DNA of 9,753 bases. Origin: an uncultured Megasphaera sp. Its GTDB lineage: Bacteria > Bacillota > Negativicutes > Veillonellales > Megasphaeraceae. The notes below the pieces were generated by a model. It made no database searches. It saw only the letters and a list, made by a program, of their open reading frames with translations, and was not told the origin of the DNA. A program made the translations under genes and the position numbers. The stretch lies in contig URLP01000061.1 of NCBI GenBank assembly GCA_900548635.1, positions 1 through 9,753 on the forward strand, read 5' to 3'. Below, one piece after another: positions 1-7,758 of this stretch. The stretch's first letter is position 1, and the number at the start of each line of letters is the position of its first letter.

Positions 1-1519
1 CTTTCCAGCCCTGCAAGCCCACTTCATCGCCGTAGTAGATGCAGGGCGCGCCGGGCATGGTCATCTGCCAGACCGTGAGCAGCTGCAGGCGCTTCTTCGC
101 CGTTTCTTCTGCCGTCGCCACCTCCGTGCCGCCGGCCTTTTCCAGGACCGTCAGGATGCGTTCGATGTCGTGGCTGCTGATCAGGTTGAGCATAGCATAG
201 AAATTTTCGGGCGGATAATTTTCGATGAGCCGCGTCAGTTCCGCATTCATACGGCGCGCATCCTTCGTGCCGCTGACAAAATCAACCATCAGGGAACGCT
301 GGGCGTAGTTCATGGCGCTGTCGATGTCGTAGCCGCAGAGATATTCCCGCTGTTCGCTGTAGCTGACCTTGTTCGACGCATCTTCCCAGACTTCGCCGAT
401 GAGGACGGCATCCGGATTTTCTTCCTTCAAGGTCTTATAGAAACTGCGCAGGAAAGGCACGGGCAGTTCGTCGATGACGTCCAGGCGCCAGCCGCTGATG
501 CCTTCGCCGAGCCAGTACTTGAGGACGCTGTTTTCATTGTTGATGATGAAATCCATATAGGACGGCGTCGTTTCTTCCACGTCAGGCAGGTCCGAGACGC
601 CCCACCACGATTCATAGTCGTCGGGATAGTGCTTGAAGCGGTACCATTCGTAATACGGCGATTCCTTCGACTGGTAGGCGCCGAGGCCGGGATAGTTGCC
701 GAAGCGGTTGAAATAGATGCTGTCCGCGCCGGTATGGCTGAAGACGCCGTCGAGGATGATGCGGATACCCGCTTCGTTAGCGGCTTTGCAGAAAGAGGCG
801 AATTCTTCGTTCGTCCCCAGCATGGGGTCGACGCGGAAATAGTCCGCCGTGCCGTAGCGGTGGTTGCTCGAGCTTTCAAAGATCGGGTTGAGGTAAATGG
901 CCGTAATCCCCAGTTCTTTGAGGTACGGCAGCTTTTCCCGGATGCCGGCGAGGTTGCCGCCGAAGAAATCGTAATAGACGATGTCCCCTTTGCCTTCGCG
1001 CTTGCAGTAATAAGGCACGTCGTCCCAGTCGCTGTGGATGACGGCGCCCTTCTTGCCGTAAAGGCGGCCCGACGTGCGGTTGCCGTGGCGGAAGCGGTCC
1101 GGGAAAATCTGGTAGACCACGGCGTGCTTGAACCATTCCGGCGTATGGGCGTCCTTGTCGTAGACCGTAATCTGATAGGCCGGCGGCACGTCGTTGTAGA
1201 TGGCCCCTGCCCCGCCGAGCTGGTCGCAGTTGTTGCCGTAATAGATGGTCTGGCGGCCGTCGTCGACGATGAAATAGTACCAGAGCAGACAGCCCTTAGG
1301 CGGCAAATCGAGGACGGCCGTGAAAATACAGCCGTCGGCCGTCATGGGCACGAAGGATTCACCGACATTGCTCTGCCAGAGGCGGACCCGGGCCCGGCAT
1401 TTCGCCGCATCACTGCCTGTCGCCTTAAGGCGCAGGATAAGACGGCTCCCGGACGGGACGGCACCGAAACCGGAACGGTAGTAAAACTCGTGGGAATTGT
1501 GATAAAGTCGTAAGTCCAT
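1..1519 (-). CDS. GH13 alpha-glucan hydrolase (neopullulanase/amylopullulanase-like), 3' end off window
   Basis: Hydrolyses alpha-glucosidic bonds in glycogen, maltodextrin or pullulan-like substrates. The frame is open from the ATG at 1519 to the left edge, giving 506 residues without a stop. Residues about 1-125 look like the N-terminal beta-sandwich of neopullulanase-type enzymes. The TIM barrel starts near WFKHAVVYQIFPDRF (129-143). GH13 motifs are all present: region I DGVFSHTG (D257, H262, with Ser where Asn is common), region V-like LPDVE (311-315), region II GWRLDVIDEL (nucleophile D347), region III LIGEVWED (acid/base E376), region IV ISSHDIER (H450, D451), then IYYGDEVG (494-501). 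There is no signal peptide, so it is probably cytoplasmic. AAAGGA lies 6 bases before the ATG. It follows the glg operon in the same direction but sits behind a terminator-like hairpin. Family and catalytic competence are clear; the exact specificity (pullulanase, neopullulanase, maltogenic or alpha-glucosidase) is not. Confidence 0.9.
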   Translation of the reverse strand, partial: MDLRLYHNSHEFYYRSGFGAVPSGSRLILRLKATGSDAAKCRARVRLWQSNVGESFVPMTADGCIFTAVLDLPPKGCLLWYYFIVDDGRQTIYYGNNCDQLGGAGAIYNDVPPAYQITVYDKDAHTPEWFKHAVVYQIFPDRFRHGNRTSGRLYGKKGAVIHSDWDDVPYYCKREGKGDIVYYDFFGGNLAGIREKLPYLKELGITAIYLNPIFESSSNHRYGTADYFRVDPMLGTNEEFASFCKAANEAGIRIILDGVFSHTGADSIYFNRFGNYPGLGAYQSKESPYYEWYRFKHYPDDYESWWGVSDLPDVEETTPSYMDFIINNENSVLKYWLGEGISGWRLDVIDELPVPFLRSFYKTLKEENPDAVLIGEVWEDASNKVSYSEQREYLCGYDIDSAMNYAQRSLMVDFVSGTKDARRMNAELTRLIENYPPENFYAMLNLISSHDIERILTVLEKAGGTEVATAEETAKKRLQLLTVWQMTMPGAPCIYYGDEVGLQGWK

Positions 1520-1541
1520 AAGCGTTCCTTTCGCTGAAGTG

Positions 1542-1714
1542 CATAGTTTGCAGTTTTTAGTTTGTAGTTTTTAGTTTACATTCGTTGTACTCCTGTGCCC
1601 CAAAAAGGGGCATGTCGCTTGCGACAGCCCCTTTACTGATTTCAGAGTGACGAACATACTGTTTGATGTGGAGCGTCTAAACTGCAAACTACAAACTCCC
1701 AACTTCAAACTATG
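1542..1714. repeat. Palindromic MITE/REP-like intergenic element with heptamer-built inverted arms
   Basis: The left arm (1542-1578) and right arm (1678-1714) are inverted copies of each other, matching at 31 of 37 positions by hand alignment. Each arm is a run of 7-base units related to TAGTTTK: five units at 1544-1578, and their complements, more diverged, at 1678-1712. The 99 bases between the arms contain two small palindromes (1597-1611 and 1613-1626) and the terminator described separately. The element starts 5 bases beyond the glgA stop codon and ends about 22 bases before the GH13 start. No transposase gene and no clear target-site duplication are visible. Its identity as a dispersed element is inferred from architecture only. 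An expanded simple repeat is the alternative. Confidence 0.6.
1602..1634 (-). terminator. Probable intrinsic terminator after glgA
   Basis: Read on the minus strand, AAAGGGGC pairs with GCCCCTTT (1627-1634 with 1604-1611), and TGTCGC pairs with GCGACA (1621-1626 with 1613-1618). One base (1612) is bulged. The stem is followed by a run of five T on the minus strand (1606-1602). The formal loop is only 2 bases, so the top pair probably opens. The strong GC stem plus T tract is what a Rho-independent terminator looks like. It would end the glg transcript about 90-120 bases past the glgA stop, before the GH13 gene. On the plus strand the trailing T run is only three bases, so it is directional. 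A competing hairpin, GCCCC-AAAAA-GGGGC (1597-1611), overlaps its T tract. Confidence 0.7.
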
Positions 1715-1719
1715 TTTTA

Positions 1720-3156
1720 TCATTGTTGTAATATTTTTTCGTACAAGTTCTTGTAGTCTTCGGCCGAGCGGTCCCAGCTGTAGTCGCTGTTCATGGCGTT
1801 GCGGACGAGGACGTCCCAGAGGGCCGAATCTTCATAGTAGCCCATGGCCCGCTTCGTCGTGAAGAGGAGTTCGTGGGCGTTGAAGTTCGGGAAGGTCAGG
1901 CCGTTACCCTGCTTCGTGTATTTATCGAAGGGATGGACCGTATCCTTGAGGCCGCCTGTTTCGCGGACGATGGGAATGGCGCCGTAGCGCAGGGCGATGA
2001 GCTGGCTCAGGCCGCACGGTTCATAGCGCGACGGCATGAGGAACATGTCGGCTGCGGCGTAGACCTTGTGGGCCAGGGCTTCGTTGAACATGATGTTCAC
2101 AGAGACCTTCGTCGGATGGCGGCGGGCCAGTTCGCGGAAAGCGTTTTCGTAGCCTGCATCGCCGGTGCCGACGACGACGAGCTGGACATCGTCATCGACG
2201 AGTTCGTCCATGATGCGCGTCACGAGATCGAGGCCCTTGTCTTCGACGAGGCGCGTGACCATGGCGATCATCGGCACGCCGCGCTTGATGCGCAGGCCCA
2301 GTTCGGCCCGCAGGGCGTCTTTGTTGGCCCGTTTGCCGGCCCGGGCATTGGCGACGGAGTACTGCTGCTTGATGTACGGGTCCGTTTCCGGATTGTAGAC
2401 ATCGACGTCGAGACCGTTGATGATGCCCGTCACTTTTTCATCATTGTCGCGGATGTAGCCGTCCAGGCCTTCGCCGAAGTAAGGATAGGTGATTTCCTGA
2501 GCGTACGACGGGCTGACCGTCGTGATGTGGTCGGCGTAGACCATGCCCGACTTCATATAATTGACGCAGCCGTCGCATTCGAGATTGCCATTGTCGAAGA
2601 GTTCCTGCGGCAGGCCGATGATGTCGCGCATGATCTGGGGCGGATAGATGCCCTGGTACTTCAGGTTGTGGATGGTGTAGATGACCTTGATGCCTTTGTA
2701 GAAATCATCATGCCAGAAATCTTCCTTGAGGAAGACGCCGAGGAGGCCCGTATGCCAGTCGTTGCAGTGGATGACATCCGGCTTGAAGCCGATCTTCGGC
2801 AGCATCGTCAGCACGGCACGGCAGAAGTAAGCGAAGCGTTCGTCGTCGTCGCCGTAGCCGTAGAGGCCGTCGCGCTTGAAGTACCATTCATTGTCGATGA
2901 AATAGATGGTCACGCCGTCCTTCTTGATTTCTTCGACACCGTAGTAGAGCTGACGCCAGGCGAGATTGACGATCCCCGTCGTCACTTCTTTCATTTCTTT
3001 CTTGAATTCATCGGCAATACGGCTGTATTTCGGGATGACCAGGCGGACATCCATGCCCTTTTTGGCCAGGGCTTTCGGCAGGGCGCCCATGACATCGGCC
3101 AGACCGCCCGTTTTGATAAATGGCACAGCTTCTGAAGCCACAAATAATACATTCAT
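1720..3156 (-). CDS. glgA: Glycogen synthase (ADP-glucose type, GT5)
   Basis: Transfers glucose from ADP-glucose to the non-reducing end of a growing alpha-1,4-glucan. The protein is 478 residues, normal for bacterial GlgA. It starts MNVLFVASEAVPF, as GlgA proteins do, with the ADP-glucose-binding KTGGLADV loop at 15-22. Other landmarks are HCNDWHTGL (130-138), YTIHNLKYQGI (160-170), GIINGLDVDVYNP (244-256), TRLVEDKGLDL (301-311) in the second Rossmann domain, and the GT-B catalytic RYEPCGLSQ (377-385, with E379) followed by RETGGLKDTV (398-407). The ATG at 3156 is chosen over an upstream in-frame ATG at 3288: it gives the conserved N-terminus, has a strong GGGGGAG 5 bases upstream, and avoids overlapping glgB. 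It lies 31 bases after glgB and is the last gene before the terminator. Confidence 0.97.
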   Translation of the reverse strand: MNVLFVASEAVPFIKTGGLADVMGALPKALAKKGMDVRLVIPKYSRIADEFKKEMKEVTTGIVNLAWRQLYYGVEEIKKDGVTIYFIDNEWYFKRDGLYGYGDDDERFAYFCRAVLTMLPKIGFKPDVIHCNDWHTGLLGVFLKEDFWHDDFYKGIKVIYTIHNLKYQGIYPPQIMRDIIGLPQELFDNGNLECDGCVNYMKSGMVYADHITTVSPSYAQEITYPYFGEGLDGYIRDNDEKVTGIINGLDVDVYNPETDPYIKQQYSVANARAGKRANKDALRAELGLRIKRGVPMIAMVTRLVEDKGLDLVTRIMDELVDDDVQLVVVGTGDAGYENAFRELARRHPTKVSVNIMFNEALAHKVYAAADMFLMPSRYEPCGLSQLIALRYGAIPIVRETGGLKDTVHPFDKYTKQGNGLTFPNFNAHELLFTTKRAMGYYEDSALWDVLVRNAMNSDYSWDRSAEDYKNLYEKILQQ

Positions 3157-3161
3157 CGTAA

Positions 3162-3168
3162 CTCCCCC
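3162..3168 (-). promoter_or_regulatory. Ribosome binding site deciding the glgA start
   Basis: GGGGGAG on the minus strand ends 5 bases before the ATG at 3156. It supports this start over the upstream in-frame ATG at 3288, which lies inside glgB. Confidence 0.75.
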
Positions 3169-3187
3169 ACTTTCTTTATGTACCGTA

Positions 3188-5263
3188 TCAGGCGTCTGTC
3201 GTCTTTTTGGCAGGGCGCCGAGTTCTTCTTTTTCTTGTTGTAACAGCCGCCGCATCAGACGCCGGCGTTTTGTCTTTGCCTGTTCCATTGGCAGCCGCCT
3301 TCTTTCTCGTTGTTTTGCGTTTTGCTGCAGTCTTACGGCTCTGTACCGTTTTCACTGCTTTTTTTTTAGCCTTTCCTTTGAGCTGGAGATAAATCGTCGC
3401 CAGCGGCGGCAAGGTCAGTTCCAGGGACTGGTCCATGCCGTGCATCGGTACGTCCTGTGCTTCGAATTCGCCTTCATTGAGGACGTTCGAGCCGCCGAAG
3501 GCTTCGGCATCGCTGTTGAAGACTTCGACATACGTCCCTTTGCGGGGTACGCCGAAGCGATAGGAATGGCGCACGACAGGCGTGAAGTTGCAGACGACGA
3601 CGGTCATGTCTTCTTCGTCCCGGCCGGTACGGAAGAACGCGATGACACTGTTGTCGCAGTCGTCGCAGCTGATCCAGGAGAAGCCCGACCAGTCGCAGTC
3701 TTCTTCCCAGAATTCCGGATGGTCCACGTAGTACGTATTCAGGCTGCGCACGTAGTCGTGCATGGCCTTGTGCATGGGGTACTCGAGGAGATGCCAGTCC
3801 AGGCTGTCGTCGTATTTCCATTCGATGAACTGGCCGAATTCGCTGCCCATGAACAAGAGCTTCTTGCCAGGATGGGACATCCAGTAGCCGTAGAAGGCGC
3901 GCAGGCCGGCAAATTTCTGCCAGTAGTCGCCGGGCATCTTGTCCAGGAGCGAGTGCTTGCTGTGGACGACTTCATCGTGCGACAGGGGCAGGATGAAGTT
4001 TTCCGAGAAGGCATAGCACAGGGAAAAGGTGATGAGATTATGATTGTCCTTGCGGAAGAGCGGATCAAGCGACATATAGCGCAGCATGTCGTTCATCCAG
4101 CCCATGTTCCACTTGTAGTTGAAGCCCAAACCGCCGACGTCGACGGGCTTGGTGACCAGCGGCCAGGCCGACGATTCTTCAGCGATCATCAGGGCCTGCG
4201 GGAAGTCCTTGAAGACGGCCGTATTGAGGTGGCGCAAAAAGTCGATGGCTTCCAGGTTTTCCCGGCCGCCGTACTTGTTCGGCTGCCAGTTGCCGTCACT
4301 ATGGCCGTAGTCGAGGTAGAGCATGTTGGCCACGGCGTCGATGCGCAGGCCGTCGATGTGGAACTGGCTGAGCCAGAAGAGGGCGCTGGAAATGAGGAAG
4401 GACTGGACTTCCGTCCGGCCGTAGTCGAAGTTCATCGTGTCCCATTCCTTGTTTTCGGCCAGCATGGGATTGCCCGATTCATAGCACGGTTCGCCGTCGA
4501 AGTAGCGCAGGCCGTGGGCATCGCGGCAGAAGTGGCCCGGCACCCAGTCGAGGATGACGCCGATGCCGTTTTTGTGGCAGAGGTCGATGAGGTACATCAG
4601 GTCTTCCGGCTTGCCGTAGCGGCTCGTCGCCGAGAAGTAGCCCGTGCCCTGGTAGCCCCAGGAACCGTCGAAAGGATATTCGCAGAGCGGCATGAACTCG
4701 ATGTGCGTGTAATTCATTTTCTTGACGTAGTCCACGAGCTGCGGTGCGATGTCGCGGTACGAGAGCATTTCCCCGTCTTCACCGCGGCGCCAGGAACCCA
4801 TATGGACTTCATAGGTGAGCATGGGCTTGCGGTACGAATCGTAGGCACTGCGGCTGTCCATCCATTTCTTGTCGCGCCACGTATAGTGGAGCTTGGTCAG
4901 TTTCGATGCCGTATTGGGACGTACTTCCGACCAGAAGGCATAGGGATCGCTCTTTAAGATCTGTTCCCCTGACGCCGTCGTAATGGCGTATTTATAGATA
5001 TCCCCTTCGTTAAGGCCGGCAATATGTGTAACCCAGATACCATTGCCGCAGCTGCTCCGTTCCATCGGGTTGGCATCGGCATCCCAATGGTTGAAATCAC
5101 CGACGACACTGACCTTCTGTGCATGCGGTGCCCAGACGGCAAAGCGCACGCAGGCCTTGCGGCGCAGTACCGTAAAATGAGCGCCGAACAGACGATAACT
5201 GGCGTAGTTCGTACCCTGATGATACAAAAAGGTACTGTACTCGTCGATTGCACTGAGTTTCAT
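3188..5263 (-). CDS. glgB: 1,4-alpha-glucan branching enzyme (GH13) with unusual basic C-terminal tail
   Basis: Cuts an alpha-1,4-glucan chain and re-attaches it by an alpha-1,6 bond to make glycogen branches. The protein is 691 residues. A CBM48-like N-terminal domain spans roughly 25-110 (FAVWAPHAQKVSVVGDFNHWD at 41-61), followed by the GH13 barrel. Catalytic regions are DWVPGHF (239-245), GLRIDAVANML (305-315, nucleophile D309), MIAEESSAW (359-367, acid/base E362) and LPLSHDEVVH (426-435, with H429 and D430). The all-beta C-terminal domain ends near ATIYLQL (622-628). It is followed by 63 residues (629-691) rich in Lys, Arg, Ala and Thr, with 24 basic and 3 acidic residues, which is not part of the usual enzyme. 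The start has AGGAGG 8 bases upstream. It lies 24 bases after glgP and 31 before glgA. Confidence 0.97.
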   Translation of the reverse strand: MKLSAIDEYSTFLYHQGTNYASYRLFGAHFTVLRRKACVRFAVWAPHAQKVSVVGDFNHWDADANPMERSSCGNGIWVTHIAGLNEGDIYKYAITTASGEQILKSDPYAFWSEVRPNTASKLTKLHYTWRDKKWMDSRSAYDSYRKPMLTYEVHMGSWRRGEDGEMLSYRDIAPQLVDYVKKMNYTHIEFMPLCEYPFDGSWGYQGTGYFSATSRYGKPEDLMYLIDLCHKNGIGVILDWVPGHFCRDAHGLRYFDGEPCYESGNPMLAENKEWDTMNFDYGRTEVQSFLISSALFWLSQFHIDGLRIDAVANMLYLDYGHSDGNWQPNKYGGRENLEAIDFLRHLNTAVFKDFPQALMIAEESSAWPLVTKPVDVGGLGFNYKWNMGWMNDMLRYMSLDPLFRKDNHNLITFSLCYAFSENFILPLSHDEVVHSKHSLLDKMPGDYWQKFAGLRAFYGYWMSHPGKKLLFMGSEFGQFIEWKYDDSLDWHLLEYPMHKAMHDYVRSLNTYYVDHPEFWEEDCDWSGFSWISCDDCDNSVIAFFRTGRDEEDMTVVVCNFTPVVRHSYRFGVPRKGTYVEVFNSDAEAFGGSNVLNEGEFEAQDVPMHGMDQSLELTLPPLATIYLQLKGKAKKKAVKTVQSRKTAAKRKTTRKKAAANGTGKDKTPASDAAAVTTRKRRTRRPAKKTTDA

Positions 5264-5287
5264 AAATACATCCTCCTGTGTTTTTAG

Positions 5288-7717
5288 TTAGTGTTTGACC
5301 GGCTTGATGCGCCAGATGTCGTCGGCATACTGCTGGATCGTCCGGTCGCTGGAGAAGTAGCCGGACTGGGCGATGTTGACGATACTGGAATGGCACCACT
5401 GCTGGTGATTACCGTAGCGCTTGGCGATTTCCTGCTGCGCCTGGCAGTACGGCTTAAAGTCTTTCAAAACAAAGTATTCATCGTTCTTGTCGAGAAGCGA
5501 ATCGTAAAGCAGGCCGAAGTGTTCGCCGCCGATAGAGTGGTCGACGAGGGCATCCATGAGGCGGCGGATGTCGGCATCATCGCTGTACATCTTCCACGAA
5601 GAGTAGCCGCCGTGGAGATAATAATTCATGACTTCATCCGCGCGCAGGCCGAAGATGACGCAGTTTTCGTCGCCCACTTTGCGGTGGATTTCGACGTTCG
5701 CCCCGTCCATGGTCCCGAGCGTAATGGCGCCGTTCATCATGAACTTCATGTTGCCTGTACCCGACGCTTCCTTGCCGGCCGTGGAAATCTGTTCGCTGAT
5801 GTCCGCTGCCGGGAAGACGAGCTGACCCAGGGAAACATTGTAGTTTTCCAGGAAGAGGACCTTCATCTGCTTGCTGACTTTGCGGTCGCTGTTGACCATG
5901 TGGGCGACGACATTGATCAGGCGGATCGTTTCCTTTGCTTCGCCGTAGCCGGCTGCGGCCTTGCCGCCGAAGAGGAAGGTCCGCGGCGTGATCTTCAGCT
6001 GCGGATTTTCCTTGAGCAGGTAGTAAAGGTGCAGGACGTGCAGGATATTCAGGGTCTGGCGCTTGTAGAGATGGATGCGCTTGACCTGGATATCGAAGAT
6101 GGAATCCGTGCGTACGTCCTGATCGTAGCGGTCGCGGATGTAGCGGGCCAGGATGTCCTTGCGTTCCTTCTTGACGCGCGTCAACTGTTCCTGGAAGGAC
6201 GCATCATCCGTAAAGGCCATCAGGTCCTGCAGTTTCTGCGGCGACTGACGCCAGCCGTCACCGATGGCTTCGTCGATAAGGGAGGCCAGCTGCGGGTTCG
6301 CTTCGATCAGCCAGCGGCGGTGCGAAATGCCGTTGGTCTTGTTCGAGAAGCGGTGCGGGAAACAGGTGTAGAATTGATGGAGCGTCGAATCCTTGAGGAT
6401 CTGGGAATGGATTTCGGCGACGCCGTTGACGCTGTGGCTGCCGAGGACAGCCAGATGGGCCATGTGGACCTGCCCGTCCCAGAGGACGGCGACATCGCGG
6501 GCTTTTGCTTCATCGCCGGGATAGAGGCTGCGCACTTCCTTGAGCCAGCGGTTGTTGATTTCTTCGACAATCAGGTAAATGCGCGGCAGCAGGTCCTTGA
6601 AGAGCGGGATCGACCATTTTTCCATGGCTTCCGGCAAAATGGTATGGTTCGTGTAGGCTACCGTGCGGACCGTGATGTTCCAGGCAGCGTTCCACGAGAG
6701 GCCTTCTTCGTCCATGAGGATGCGCATCAGTTCCGGGATGACCAGGGCCGGATGCGTATCGTTGATGTGGATAGCCGTGTAGCGGTCGAATTTGTAGATG
6801 CTTTCGTGATATTTCTTCTTATAATGGCGGACAATGCTCTGAAGGCCGGCGGACACGAAGAAGTATTCCTGCATCAGGCGCAGGCGGCGGCCGTCTTCAT
6901 TGCTGTCGTCAGGATAAAGGAAACGCGAAATCTGCTGGACGCTGTCCTTATAGCGGAAAGCCCGGTGCCGGTCGCCGATGCTCAGTTCGCGGTACAGTTC
7001 TTCCCGCGAATATTCGGCGCGCCACAAGCGCAGGGTATTGACCGTGTTGTTGTGGTAGCCGATGATCGGCACATCGTACGGTACGGCGCGGACGGACGAG
7101 TACTTTTCATGGACGCATTCCAGGTTGCCGTCTTCATCGGGACGCATGTAGGCGTTGCCGCCGAAGCGGACGTAAACGGCTTTGTCGACTTTCTTGACTT
7201 CCCAGGGATAGCCGTTGACGAGCCAGTTGTCCGGCAGTTCGACCTGCTGGTTGTCGACGATGCGCTGGTTGAAGAGACCGTACTGGTAGCGGATGCTGTT
7301 GCCGTGGCCCGGCAGCTGCAGGGCCGCCAGGGAGTCGATGAAGCACGCTGCCAGGCGTCCGAGGCCGCCGTTGCCGAGGCCCGGGTCGCGTTCGGCCGGG
7401 ATGACTTTATCCAGGTCCCAGCCCATGTCGGCCAGGCCTTCCCGACAGACATCGTCCATATCGATGCCCAGGAGGTTGGATTCCAGGAGACGTCCGATGA
7501 GGAACTCGATGGAGAAGTAATAGACTTGCTTGACTTTCTGTTCGGCATAGATTTCGTTCGTGCGGATCCAATCTTCACTTACCAGATCGCGGATCATATA
7601 AGCGATGGTCTGATAGACTTCGTTCAAGGTCATGTCCCGCAGATCTTTTTCCCACAAGATGTGAGCTTTCTCGGTAAATAACTTTTTGAATTCTTCCTTA
7701 TCCTGCCATTTTTTCAT
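5288..7717 (-). CDS. glgP: Glycogen/maltodextrin phosphorylase (GT35, PLP-dependent)
   Basis: Releases glucose-1-phosphate from non-reducing ends of alpha-1,4-glucans using inorganic phosphate and pyridoxal phosphate. With the ATG at 7717 the protein is 809 residues, within the family range. Landmarks are the glycine-rich DPGLGNGGLGRLAACF (111-126), YQYGLFNQ (144-151), HINDTHPAL (317-325), TNHTILPEAMEKW (356-368), IQVKRIHLYKRQ (543-554) and the PLP site EASGTGNMKF (650-659, Schiff-base lysine K658) followed by MDGANVEI (670-677). A longer frame from a GTG at 7771 would overlap glgD. The chosen start opens MKKWQDKEEF and has AAAGGGG 9 bases upstream. It sits between glgD and glgB, so degradation is co-expressed with synthesis. 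Preference for glycogen over maltodextrin cannot be told from the sequence alone. Confidence 0.96.
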   Translation of the reverse strand: MKKWQDKEEFKKLFTEKAHILWEKDLRDMTLNEVYQTIAYMIRDLVSEDWIRTNEIYAEQKVKQVYYFSIEFLIGRLLESNLLGIDMDDVCREGLADMGWDLDKVIPAERDPGLGNGGLGRLAACFIDSLAALQLPGHGNSIRYQYGLFNQRIVDNQQVELPDNWLVNGYPWEVKKVDKAVYVRFGGNAYMRPDEDGNLECVHEKYSSVRAVPYDVPIIGYHNNTVNTLRLWRAEYSREELYRELSIGDRHRAFRYKDSVQQISRFLYPDDSNEDGRRLRLMQEYFFVSAGLQSIVRHYKKKYHESIYKFDRYTAIHINDTHPALVIPELMRILMDEEGLSWNAAWNITVRTVAYTNHTILPEAMEKWSIPLFKDLLPRIYLIVEEINNRWLKEVRSLYPGDEAKARDVAVLWDGQVHMAHLAVLGSHSVNGVAEIHSQILKDSTLHQFYTCFPHRFSNKTNGISHRRWLIEANPQLASLIDEAIGDGWRQSPQKLQDLMAFTDDASFQEQLTRVKKERKDILARYIRDRYDQDVRTDSIFDIQVKRIHLYKRQTLNILHVLHLYYLLKENPQLKITPRTFLFGGKAAAGYGEAKETIRLINVVAHMVNSDRKVSKQMKVLFLENYNVSLGQLVFPAADISEQISTAGKEASGTGNMKFMMNGAITLGTMDGANVEIHRKVGDENCVIFGLRADEVMNYYLHGGYSSWKMYSDDADIRRLMDALVDHSIGGEHFGLLYDSLLDKNDEYFVLKDFKPYCQAQQEIAKRYGNHQQWCHSSIVNIAQSGYFSSDRTIQQYADDIWRIKPVKH

Positions 7718-7726
7718 AGTTCTAAA

Positions 7727-7733
7727 CCCCTTT
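7727..7733 (-). promoter_or_regulatory. Ribosome binding site deciding the glgP start
   Basis: AAAGGGG on the minus strand lies 9 bases before the ATG at 7717. It favours this start over the in-frame GTG at 7771, which would overlap the end of glgD by 28 bases. Confidence 0.65.
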
Positions 7734-7740
7734 GACGTAG

Positions 7741-7758
7741 CGCTCAGCGGACTGAGCG
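7741..7758 (-). other. Hairpin spanning the glgD stop codon
   Basis: CGCTCAG (7741-7747) and CTGAGCG (7752-7758) form a perfect 7-base-pair stem with a 4-base loop. The glgD TGA (7744-7746) lies within the stem, and the hairpin is 7 bases upstream of the glgP ribosome binding site. No T run follows on the minus strand, so it is not an intrinsic terminator. It could affect coupling between glgD and glgP or mRNA processing, or it may be chance. Confidence 0.45.

Noticed and set aside
170..1513. Plus-strand open frame of 447 codons at the left end
   Set aside because: It lies opposite the GH13 gene, whose minus-strand translation contains every GH13 catalytic motif in order.
1520..1601. Promoter for the GH13 gene
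   Set aside because: Several AT-rich hexamers (for example TAAACT on the minus strand) resemble a -10 box, but no matching -35 box at proper spacing was found. The heptamer repeat makes such matches likely by chance.
1544..1712. CRISPR array
   Set aside because: The 7-base units are contiguous and degenerate with no unique spacers, and the two blocks are inverted relative to each other.
3157..3288. N-terminal extension of GlgA by 44 residues from an upstream ATG
   Set aside because: It would overlap the end of glgB, is charged and unlike GlgA, and the ATG at 3156 gives the conserved N-terminus with its own strong ribosome binding site.
2966..4957. Plus-strand open frame of 663 codons opposite glgB and the glgA 5' end
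   Set aside because: A shadow frame by the same logic. It crosses two well-supported minus-strand genes and their junction and has no family features.
5291..7681. A very long plus-strand open frame (796 codons) antisense to almost all of glgP
   Set aside because: It exactly shadows glgP. GC-rich third positions and avoidance of TTA, CTA and TCA codons in the real gene leave the opposite strand open. The predicted protein is Val/Ala/Asp-rich with no recognisable family, and glgP has full motif support.
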